A stretch of DNA of 64,000 nt from Ignavibacteriota bacterium. Lineage in GTDB: Bacteria; Bacteroidota; Ignavibacteria; Ignavibacteriales; Melioribacteraceae. The translations under genes and the position numbers were made by a program. Of this stretch, positions 56,881 to 64,000 are shown one piece after another (position 1 is the stretch's first letter; each line of letters starts with the position of its first letter). Below the pieces are notes generated by a model. It saw only the letters and a program-made list of their open reading frames with translations. It had not been told where the DNA came from and ran no database searches. The DNA is taken from positions 124,001-188,000 of the forward strand of contig JABFGH010000003.1 in NCBI GenBank assembly GCA_013112585.1, given 5' to 3'.

Positions 56881-58901
56881 GTATGCAGCAAGTTGGTCTA
56901 AAAAAGCTTATCACATTAGTTGGTCCTCCTAATTCGGGCAAAACCACTCTATTTAATTTTTTAAGCGGTAAAAACTGTAAAACCGTAAATTACCCCGGTT
57001 CTACTGTTGAATATTCTTCCTGTAAAATTCAAGCTAAATTTAATTTGAATGCTGAGTTACTCGACTCGCCGGGGATAATAAGTCTAATACCAAATTCCCC
57101 CGATGAAAAAGTTGCAATAGATTCAATTTATGATCATCCCGAATTCGGACACCCCGATTTAGTAATTGTCACTGTCGATTCAAGTCAGCTTTCCCGCCAT
57201 TTACTTCTCGTAAAGCAGTTAATTGATTCTAACTTTAGAGTAATCTTAGCTTTAACGATGAATGATATTCTAATTAAAAAAGGAATGAAAATTTCAGTTT
57301 CTAAATTAAAAGAAGAACTGAATTGCGAGGTAATTAGTATTGATGGAAGGCTTGGCAGCGGAGTTGACAGCTTAATACAGAAAACTGACGAAATCCTAAA
57401 CGATGATTCTTATGATTCTTCTCAGATTAAAGTCCCGCAATTTGACAATGATTATCTGCTTAGCTCTTTCAAAGAAATTGAGCGTATTGAAGATTTAGTA
57501 ATTGAAGATATTGAAGATGAAGATACAGAACCATCTGCTGTAACCGGCAGTATAGGAAAAGTTGTTCCCCCAAAAATTAAAACTTTTAAGCCCGACTTAA
57601 ACACATTGTTAATTGATAGATATTTGCTGCATAGAGTTTGGGGATTGTTGTTTTTCTTTTTAATAATGGGGCTTACATTCACATCGATTTTTTGGGCGGC
57701 AATTCCTTTAATGGATTTAATTGACAGTGCATTCGGATTTTTGGCTGGGGCAGCAAAGGATTCATTAGGCTCAAATTGGTTCAGTGATTTAATTTCTGAC
57801 GGAATAATAAGCGGCGCAGGCAGTGTTTTAGTTTTTGTTCCGCAGATAATAATTTTGTTTTTAATTTTAGGCGTGCTGGAAGATACCGGCTATCTTGCCC
57901 GCGGAGCTATGCTAATTGATAAACCTCTTTCAAAAATAGGGCTGAACGGAAGGTCTTTTGTTCCGATGCTTTCAGGTTTTGCTTGTGCAATTCCGGCAAT
58001 TATGGCTGCTAGAACAATTCCTAATAAACGTGAAAGACTTCTTACAATATTTATTATACCCTTGATGAGCTGCAGCGCAAGGCTTCCGGTTTATGCTCTT
58101 CTTATAGCTTATTTAACTCCGCGCGATTCCATTTGGGCAGGGGGAATTGCATTAGCGGCAATTTATATTTTTTCTATTGTGTCTTCATTAGTTGTTGCCG
58201 GTATAATAAATAAATTCAGCAAAGGTATATTAAAAGAGGAAGATGATTCATCTTTTATTTTAGAATTACCGGCATATCGAATTCCAAAACTTAAAGTTGT
58301 TTTGAATAATACTTACTACAGTTCTAAAATGTACTTAAAAAAAGCCGGTCCAATAATTTTATTTTTCTCAATAATACTTTGGATGCTTACTTATTTCCCA
58401 AATACAAATCCTCAAATAAACACACAAGGATTAACGGAACCCGAAATTGAAGCTGCTGTAAATGCCGAAAGATTAGCAGATTCCTATGCAGCAGATATTG
58501 GAAAGATTATAGAACCGATAATGACTCCAATTGGAATGGATTGGAGAGTTGGAGTTTCGTTAATAGCTGCGTTTACGGCACGCGAAGTTTTTGTTAGTGC
58601 GCTTGCATTAATATTTAAAGTTACTGATAGCGATGAAGATGCAATTCAAAGTTCAATATTAAAGGCTATGCGGGATGCTAAAATTGAGAGTACGGGTGAG
58701 AAACTATTTACACCGGCAACAATTGTAGGACTAATTGTATTTTTTATGTTTGCTTTACAGTGCTTATCAACGGTAGCCGTTTCAAAAAAAGAAACCGGCG
58801 GATGGAGAATCCCCATACTGCAAATAATCGTATTCACTTCAACTGCTTATCTGCTTGCTTTTATTACTGTTAACGGATTAAGATTTCTTGGTGTAAGCTG
58901 A
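56877..58901 (+). CDS. feoB: Ferrous iron transport protein B, complete FeoB
   Basis: A 674-residue full-length FeoB. The G domain has G1 GPPNSGKT (16-23), G3 DSPG (usually DLPG) and G4 in LTMNDI. An acidic linker (about 200-230) leads to the membrane part with about ten helices. The first gate reads SGFACAIPAIMAARTI, then MSCSARLPVYALL, the usual pattern for Bacteroidota FeoB. It imports Fe2+, with GTP binding opening or regulating the channel. It is translationally coupled to feoA and distinct from the split FeoB at 51873-54126. Confidence 0.94.
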   Translation: MSMQQVGLKKLITLVGPPNSGKTTLFNFLSGKNCKTVNYPGSTVEYSSCKIQAKFNLNAELLDSPGIISLIPNSPDEKVAIDSIYDHPEFGHPDLVIVTVDSSQLSRHLLLVKQLIDSNFRVILALTMNDILIKKGMKISVSKLKEELNCEVISIDGRLGSGVDSLIQKTDEILNDDSYDSSQIKVPQFDNDYLLSSFKEIERIEDLVIEDIEDEDTEPSAVTGSIGKVVPPKIKTFKPDLNTLLIDRYLLHRVWGLLFFFLIMGLTFTSIFWAAIPLMDLIDSAFGFLAGAAKDSLGSNWFSDLISDGIISGAGSVLVFVPQIIILFLILGVLEDTGYLARGAMLIDKPLSKIGLNGRSFVPMLSGFACAIPAIMAARTIPNKRERLLTIFIIPLMSCSARLPVYALLIAYLTPRDSIWAGGIALAAIYIFSIVSSLVVAGIINKFSKGILKEEDDSSFILELPAYRIPKLKVVLNNTYYSSKMYLKKAGPIILFFSIILWMLTYFPNTNPQINTQGLTEPEIEAAVNAERLADSYAADIGKIIEPIMTPIGMDWRVGVSLIAAFTAREVFVSALALIFKVTDSDEDAIQSSILKAMRDAKIESTGEKLFTPATIVGLIVFFMFALQCLSTVAVSKKETGGWRIPILQIIVFTSTAYLLAFITVNGLRFLGVS

Positions 58902-58921
58902 AAATAATTAGAGTAAAAACT

Positions 58922-61039
58922 TTACGGCTTTTTAGCATTTATATTTTTCTGTACAGCTTTCTCAATCAGCCACTCTTGATGATTTATTATTTCCTCTCCT
59001 ATAACAGGTCTGTTAAAAAGATACTTTCCGCCCGGCTGCAGCACACGTGATTTTACATTGTCCTGCAATGCGTTATCAAGTATTGAAGTTTTAATTTCAT
59101 TTTTGATGTTTTCATCTTGAACGGGAAAAGTAGTTTCAACTCTCCTATCTAAATTCCTCTGCATCAAATCTGCACTGCTTAAATAGAGTTCATCATTACC
59201 GTCATTGTAAAAATAATAAATGCGGCTATGTTCTAAAAATCTGCCTACTATGCTGATTACTTTTATATTTTCACTTAGTCCGGGCGTAGATGGAACTAAG
59301 CAGCAAATACCCCGAACAATCAAATCTATTTTCACTCCTTCTGAAGAAGCTTCGTAAAAGGCAGCTATTAGTTTCGGATCTACAAGTGAATTTAATTTAC
59401 AGATTATATAGCCTTCTTTGCCGAGTTTAACATTCTCAATTTCTCTTCTAATTAGTCTTAAAAAGTTTGAACGTGTGTTAACCGGTGCTACAAATAGTTT
59501 TCTATAATCTTTCTGTTCGGAATACCCGGTTAAGTAATTGAAAATTTCAGAAACATCAGCGCAAATATTTTCATCGGCTGTAAATAATCCAATATCGGTA
59601 TAAAGTTTTGCGGTACTGGGGTTATAATTTCCTGTTCCCAGGTGCACATATCTTTTAACTCCGTCACCTTCCTTACGTACAACTAAACACATTTTAGAGT
59701 GTGTTTTTAGTCCGACTAAACCATACACAACGTGCACACCTGCTTTCTCAAGTTCGCGTGCCCAATAAATATTATTCTCTTCATCAAAACGGGCTTTAAG
59801 TTCAACAAGCACGGCAACTTGCTTTCCTCTGTCTGCAGCTTCAACTAATGATTTTACAATTGGTGAGTTAGGACCGACTCTATATAATGTTTGTTTAATT
59901 GCGAGCACATCGGGATCTCTTGAGGCGGACTTAATAAAATCAATTACCGGCTGAAAAGAATCATAGGGATGATGCAGCAACACATCTTTCTGTTTAATTA
60001 AAGAAAATATATTCTCATCCTCTTCAAAAACTTTAGGCAGTACCGGGTAGAATGGTTTTTCTTTTAAGTGATGGAGGGGTAAATCGTACAATGTCATCAT
60101 ATCACTCAAGCCCAGTTTGCCGTCTATAAAATGTATGTCATCTTTGGTGAGCCGCAAATTTTCCAACAGTGTATCCACCATGTAATTAGGCATATCTTTT
60201 TCAACTTCAAGTCTAACAACCGAACCGAATCTTCTTTGTTTAATATTTTCTTCTATCACTTCTAAAAGATCATCAGCTTCATCTTCCTGAATTTCAATAT
60301 CGGTATCTCGTGTTATTCTAAACCGATATGCTTGAATAACATCAAGACCGGGGAACAGTGCGGGCAGGTTATGTTTTATTAAATCACTAAGCCAAATATA
60401 TTTTGCACAAAATTGAGTGTCAGTTGATTTTATTCTGCTGCTTACAATGTTTTCTATCCTTATTAATCTCGATAGAATACTTGGAATTTTAACTCGCGCA
60501 AAATGTTTTTCGCCGTTCGGCTTTTTTACAAGTATAGCGAAACTTAAACTTAAATTAGATATATATGGAAAAGGACGTCCCGGATCGAAAGCAAGTGGTG
60601 TAAGTACGGGATAAATTTCTTTGTTAAAATAATCTGCTAAATATTTTTTTTCTCTATCCGATAGATCATTATAATCTAAAAAATGAATATTATTTTCGCG
60701 TAATTGCGGTACAATATCGTTGTGCCAGTAATCATAAATTAATTTTATCATCGGCTGAACCTCTGCTTCAATTTCCTGAATTTCTTCATGCGGAGTTAAG
60801 CCGTCAATTGTTGGTTCAATAATTTTTGCGGCAATTTGTTCTTTAATTCCCGCAACTCTTATCATGTAATATTCATCAAGGTTTGAAAAAAATATTGAAA
60901 TAAATTTTACTCTTTCCAATAAAGGCAATTCGGGATTTACAGCTTCTTCCAGAACTCGTCTGTTAAATTCTATCCAGCTTAAATCCCTATTGAAAAAATT
61001 ATTGGGTTCAAGGTATTTTTTTAGTGACTCCAGATCCAT
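58922..61039 (-). CDS. ppk1: Polyphosphate kinase 1
   Basis: A 705-residue enzyme of standard length with four domains. It begins with the N domain (FFNRDLSWIEFNRRVLEEA), followed by a head domain and two phospholipase-D-like C-terminal domains. The catalytic His lies in LKTHSKMCLV, the second conserved His in LEHSRIYYF, and HLGTGNYNPSTA is intact. It polymerises phosphate from ATP into polyphosphate and can run in reverse. It converges on feoB with 20 bases between the stop codons, and lies 9 bases after the deaminase gene. Confidence 0.96.
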   Translation of the reverse strand: MDLESLKKYLEPNNFFNRDLSWIEFNRRVLEEAVNPELPLLERVKFISIFFSNLDEYYMIRVAGIKEQIAAKIIEPTIDGLTPHEEIQEIEAEVQPMIKLIYDYWHNDIVPQLRENNIHFLDYNDLSDREKKYLADYFNKEIYPVLTPLAFDPGRPFPYISNLSLSFAILVKKPNGEKHFARVKIPSILSRLIRIENIVSSRIKSTDTQFCAKYIWLSDLIKHNLPALFPGLDVIQAYRFRITRDTDIEIQEDEADDLLEVIEENIKQRRFGSVVRLEVEKDMPNYMVDTLLENLRLTKDDIHFIDGKLGLSDMMTLYDLPLHHLKEKPFYPVLPKVFEEDENIFSLIKQKDVLLHHPYDSFQPVIDFIKSASRDPDVLAIKQTLYRVGPNSPIVKSLVEAADRGKQVAVLVELKARFDEENNIYWARELEKAGVHVVYGLVGLKTHSKMCLVVRKEGDGVKRYVHLGTGNYNPSTAKLYTDIGLFTADENICADVSEIFNYLTGYSEQKDYRKLFVAPVNTRSNFLRLIRREIENVKLGKEGYIICKLNSLVDPKLIAAFYEASSEGVKIDLIVRGICCLVPSTPGLSENIKVISIVGRFLEHSRIYYFYNDGNDELYLSSADLMQRNLDRRVETTFPVQDENIKNEIKTSILDNALQDNVKSRVLQPGGKYLFNRPVIGEEIINHQEWLIEKAVQKNINAKKP

Positions 61040-61048
61040 ATTGCTATT

Positions 61049-61561
61049 CTATTTTATAACTGTTTCAGCTTTTATTTTTTTTGCTGAAGAGTAACTATCA
61101 ATGTTATATTCAATAAGATTGCCGGGTATCTGTAATCTAACAATATCAACATTTGCCACCTTAAAAAATTCTTCAGCTTGTGTGTTATGGTAATCCGAAA
61201 AAATTACAACCTGCTTAATACCTGCTGTAATGAGTGCCTTAGCACAGTTAGTACATGGCATATTTGTAACGTATGCGGTTGCTCCCTGAGTGTTTATTCC
61301 ATGAGACGAACATTGTAAAATTGCATTCATCTCTGCATGAATTGTTCTTATACAATGATTATCAACAATATAGCAGCCTGCATCTTCGCAATGCACATCG
61401 CCGGGTATTGAACCATTGTAGCCGGTTGATAGTATTCGCTTATCTTTTACTAATACACAGCCGCAGTGCATTCTGGGGCAGGTAGCTCTTTCACTTACAA
61501 GCATTGCAAGTTTTAAAAAATATTCATCCCATGAGGGGCGTAAGTTTTTATTCTCAGCCAT
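61049..61561 (-). CDS. dCMP deaminase (ComEB-like)
   Basis: A 170-residue zinc-dependent deaminase. Zinc ligands are His75 in TIHAEMNAIL, with catalytic Glu77, and Cys103/Cys106 in MPCTNCAKAL. The N-terminal WDEYFLKLAMLVSERATCPR and STGYNGSIPG are typical of deoxycytidylate deaminases, including a cluster of extra Cys and His residues (28-70) that binds a structural zinc. It converts dCMP to dUMP for thymidylate synthesis. Upstream gene in a two-gene unit with ppk1. Confidence 0.9.
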   Translation of the reverse strand: MAENKNLRPSWDEYFLKLAMLVSERATCPRMHCGCVLVKDKRILSTGYNGSIPGDVHCEDAGCYIVDNHCIRTIHAEMNAILQCSSHGINTQGATAYVTNMPCTNCAKALITAGIKQVVIFSDYHNTQAEEFFKVANVDIVRLQIPGNLIEYNIDSYSSAKKIKAETVIK

Positions 61562-61612
61562 TTTGCTTCCCGATTGTAATAAAAATTAGAATTGTAAATT
61601 TAATGATTTTTA

Positions 61613-61643
61613 TTGACATGCGTAAGTTCTATCGGTTTACATA
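61613..61643 (+). promoter_or_regulatory. Candidate promoter of the secreted nuclease gene
   Basis: A perfect -35 TTGACA is at 61613-61618, with a -10-like TTTACA (17-base spacing) or TACATA (19-base spacing) ending at 61643. The leader would be about 90 bases. The -10 match is imperfect. Confidence 0.35.
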
Positions 61644-61659
61644 AGTTTGTTTTAAACAG

Positions 61660-61679
61660 TTATCAAGAATTATCAAGAT
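61660..61679 (+). repeat. Two tandem TTATCAAGA copies in the nuclease leader
   Basis: TTATCAAGA occurs twice in direct orientation with 10-base spacing (61660-61668 and 61670-61678), about one helical turn, between the candidate promoter and the start codon. It may be a regulator binding site or chance. Confidence 0.3.
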
Positions 61680-61738
61680 TCTTTATTTAATAAGTTTTAA
61701 ATTACATTTTTTCTTTATTTACTTTTATGGGAGTTTGA

Positions 61739-63607
61739 ATGAGAGTTTTACTTTTCGTTTTATTGATAGGTTTGAGTAATACATTTTTTGCACAATCCAA
61801 CTTTAAAAATAGATCTGCGAATAAAATATCGGATATACCGCCGGGTTATTATAGCGGCACAGAAAATTTAACCGGTGAGGAATTAAAATCAGCGCTTCAT
61901 GCAATCATCCGTAATCATATAAGAAGATCATACAGCCAGGTAAGAGAAGATTTAAAGACAACCGATGAAGACCCGAACAATTCCAGCAATGTTCTTTTGC
62001 TTTATACGGGCTGGTCATCTCCTAAATCAAATTTTGGCGGGGGAGTAGATAATTGGAACCGCGAACATGTTTGGCCTAAGTCGCATGGCTTTCCGAATGA
62101 AGGTGACACGGCATACACAGATATTCATCATTTGCGTCCGACTGATGTTACGGTAAACAGTGCAAGAGGCAATTTGGATTTTGATAACGGCGGTATTGAA
62201 GTTCCGGAAGCACCTGGTAATTATTTCGACGGCGACTCATGGGAACCGAGAGATGCAGTTAAAGGTGATGTTGCGAGAATGGTATTCTATATGTCAACAC
62301 GTTACGAGCAGACCGGTAATTATGATCTGGAATTAACAAACTTTGCAGGTACTACGGGTCCTTTTCTCGGAGTTGATTCTACATTAATTGAGTGGCATAA
62401 TGGTGATCCCGTTGATACATTTGAAATAAACAGGCACGAAAAAATTTATGCAATTCAGGGCAACCGCAATCCATTTGTCGATCATCCGGAATTTGTTGCT
62501 AAAATTTGGGGCGATACAAGTTCAACACCCGACCCGACTGCCGATAGTACATTTTATATTAGTGAAGTTTCTGATGCATTGGCAACGGGAAATGAGTTTT
62601 TAGAAATATTTAACAATTCAGATCAAGTTGTTGATTTGACTGGTGCTAAACTTATAAGACTTAATGGAAACGGCACATTTGACGGCTACGTATTTGATTT
62701 TGCATCGGACGGTTCAGGTGATACACAGATCCAGCCGTATGGATTTTTAATTACGGCAAGAGGTTCATCCAAAGCAGCATTTGAAGGCGAGTGGGGAGTA
62801 TTACCAACTGGCGTTGCATATTTTCAGGGTAACGACAATCTATATTTTGGTTCGGGAACAGCGCGCAGATGGGCAATGAAAACAGGCGGAACGGCAAATA
62901 CAAACGATGGAACTTTGATTGATGATACTCAAACGGCAGTTGCAGGCAGCGGAAAGAGATCTTATCAGAATGTTGTGGGCGGCTGGATTACCGAAAATTC
63001 AATTGCTAATTCTACTCCGGGTGAACTGGATGCCGGACAAGCTTTACCTGTTGAGTTAACATCATTTAGTGTTCAAACTGTAAATGGTTATGCACTAATT
63101 ACCTGGCAGACAGCAAGTGAACAAAACAATTTAGGTTTTGAAATTCAGCGTTCTGTTGGAATGAAAAATAATTGGGGAAATATAGGTTTTGTTCCGGGTA
63201 AAGGAACTTCAAATGCAGCTAACTATTATTCATTTACTGATGATAAAAATTTATTAAGCGGAAATTACAGTTATAGATTAAAGCAAATTGATTTAGACGG
63301 CAGTTACACTTTTTCCGATGTTCTGCAGCTAAATATTACCGAGCCTGACGAAACAGTTTTATACCAGAATAGCCCTAATCCCTTTAACCCATCAACTAAT
63401 ATCGAGTTCAAAGTTCAGTCAGCGCAAAATGTAATTCTGGATGTATATGATATTAAGGGTGAAAGAATAATCACTCTTGTCAATAAATATTTACAGCCGG
63501 GAAGTTATAAATTTAATTTTGATGCAGGTAATTTATCTAGCGGGATTTATTTTTATAGATTGCAATCCGATAAAACTATTATTAAGAAAATGAATTTCCT
63601 TAAATAG
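61739..63607 (+). CDS. T9SS-secreted endonuclease I with lamin-tail domain
   Basis: A 622-residue exported protein. It has a signal peptide (1-19, FFAQ), an endonuclease I domain (about 40-265) with the metal/catalytic core NREHVWPKSHG (107-117) and DIHHLRP (128-134), a lamin-tail-like domain (about 275-425), a fibronectin-like stretch opening with VELTSFSVQTVNGYALITWQ (about 438-530), and a T9SS type A sorting domain (538-622) with NSPNPFNPSTNIEF and the closing GIYFYRL. Endonuclease I degrades DNA outside the cell, for nutrients or biofilm turnover. The final domain marks it for type IX secretion. GGGAG lies upstream of the ATG. Confidence 0.92.
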   Translation: MRVLLFVLLIGLSNTFFAQSNFKNRSANKISDIPPGYYSGTENLTGEELKSALHAIIRNHIRRSYSQVREDLKTTDEDPNNSSNVLLLYTGWSSPKSNFGGGVDNWNREHVWPKSHGFPNEGDTAYTDIHHLRPTDVTVNSARGNLDFDNGGIEVPEAPGNYFDGDSWEPRDAVKGDVARMVFYMSTRYEQTGNYDLELTNFAGTTGPFLGVDSTLIEWHNGDPVDTFEINRHEKIYAIQGNRNPFVDHPEFVAKIWGDTSSTPDPTADSTFYISEVSDALATGNEFLEIFNNSDQVVDLTGAKLIRLNGNGTFDGYVFDFASDGSGDTQIQPYGFLITARGSSKAAFEGEWGVLPTGVAYFQGNDNLYFGSGTARRWAMKTGGTANTNDGTLIDDTQTAVAGSGKRSYQNVVGGWITENSIANSTPGELDAGQALPVELTSFSVQTVNGYALITWQTASEQNNLGFEIQRSVGMKNNWGNIGFVPGKGTSNAANYYSFTDDKNLLSGNYSYRLKQIDLDGSYTFSDVLQLNITEPDETVLYQNSPNPFNPSTNIEFKVQSAQNVILDVYDIKGERIITLVNKYLQPGSYKFNFDAGNLSSGIYFYRLQSDKTIIKKMNFLK

Positions 63608-63942
63608 GCGGCTATATTTTAAATTTTATGATTATGTAGTATAGAAGAAACATTGATAAACTGGTTTAATCGAAAGAAAATTTTATTTGAAGTTAAATTA
63701 AAAAAGAGTGCTTTAAAAAAGGAAAGCTGCTAAGGTAGAGGGCAAAACCTTAGCAGCTGGATAGTATAATTGAGGAGGGGGTTATAAAGCTATTTACTTT
63801 ACCACAAACCACTAATAGTAATACAACCTGTGTGCCAATAAAGTTTCCTACAAATTTTAACTTAATAAAGGAACTAGTTTATCTAAATATCTTAATTGAG
63901 AATTAGGATTATTTAATTTTCAAAAATGAGAAATAGATTGAA
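63608..63942. other. 335-base gap at the right end of the window
   Basis: No convincing gene is seen on either strand. The gap holds one strong hairpin (listed separately) and a G-rich GAGGAGGGGG at about 63772 that looks like a ribosome binding site but is followed by a stop in the nearest frame, not a start codon. Confidence 0.6.
63715..63758 (-). terminator. Hairpin terminator for the gene entering from the right
   Basis: A perfect 12-bp stem, AGCTGCTAAGGT (63725-63736) and ACCTTAGCAGCT (63747-63758), has a 10-base loop. On the minus strand the stem is followed by TTCC and a run of six T. It lies 184 bases downstream of the partial minus-strand gene. On the plus strand there is no T run, but it may also stop transcription from the nuclease gene. 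Confidence 0.65.
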
Positions 63943-64000
63943 TTATTTCTTTAATGAAATCTTAAATGTTGTCCCTTCATTTATAACCGAGTTTTTTACA
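63943..64000 (-). CDS. C-terminal end of a probable sensor histidine kinase
   Basis: Reading the minus strand from the window edge, one frame gives VKNSVINEGTTFKISLKK and then TAA. The segment INEGTTFKISL matches the last strand of the histidine kinase ATPase domain (G-T-x-F-x-I-x-L). Only 18 residues are visible, so the call is tentative. Confidence 0.5.
   Translation of the reverse strand, partial: VKNSVINEGTTFKISLKK

Noticed and set aside
63770-63785. GAGGAGGGGG as the ribosome binding site of a small gene
   Set aside because: The adjacent frame runs GGG TTA TAA with no start codon, and no open frame of useful length follows.

Overview
The window is a dense piece of bacterial chromosome with low GC content and no rRNA, tRNA, CRISPR, prophage or insertion sequence that I can see. 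I infer an Ignavibacteria-like member of the Bacteroidota/Chlorobi lineage. The evidence is a secreted nuclease ending in a type IX secretion (T9SS) type A sorting domain with the NSPNPFNPST motif, a Gram-negative lipid A gene set, pyruvate phosphate dikinase, a MetS-type small subunit next to an NSS transporter, and clear Shine-Dalgarno sequences on several genes. Genus cannot be set from sequence reading alone.

Layout. 1-2.5 kb: end of uppP, a lipoprotein cyclophilin, and an NSS amino acid transporter with a 36-residue partner subunit. 2.4-5.3 kb: holA, an ECF sigma factor with a probable membrane partner, and ribosomal protein L31 type B with a terminator. 5.4-16.1 kb: rsmB, a RodZ-like protein, ligA, a STAS protein, an SSS symporter, a HAD phosphatase, a PgpH-like c-di-AMP phosphodiesterase and a Xer recombinase. 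16.2-28.5 kb: surface polysaccharide region, with an MsbA-like ABC exporter and O-antigen ligase on the plus strand, then a minus-strand run (flippase, methyltransferase, three glycosyltransferases, polyprenyl sugar-phosphate transferase), a small secreted H-type lectin, and a WaaE-like glycosyltransferase next to NAD kinase.

28.6-50 kb is almost all minus strand: recG, gpsA-plsY (phospholipid precursors), ispD-queA, ppdK, and an envelope run smc - HAD phosphatase - ICMT-like methyltransferase - lpxB - acyltransferase - lpxK. Upstream of smc lies a glycosidase-like/membrane fusion protein. The run ends with mrp-nfu-tpiA.

50.1-58.9 kb is the most interesting part: two different Feo-type metal uptake loci separated by xth-map-elbB. 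Locus 1 has a DtxR-family regulator, a membrane-tethered DtxR-FeoA-FeoA fusion, and a FeoB split into separate GTPase and permease proteins. Locus 2 is a conventional feoA-feoB pair whose upstream region carries an FNR-like palindrome and a DtxR-box-like palindrome. This suggests joint oxygen and metal control and possibly different metal specificities (inference).

58.9-64 kb: polyphosphate kinase and dCMP deaminase on the minus strand, the T9SS-exported endonuclease on the plus strand, and the last codons of a probable histidine kinase entering from the right edge on the minus strand.
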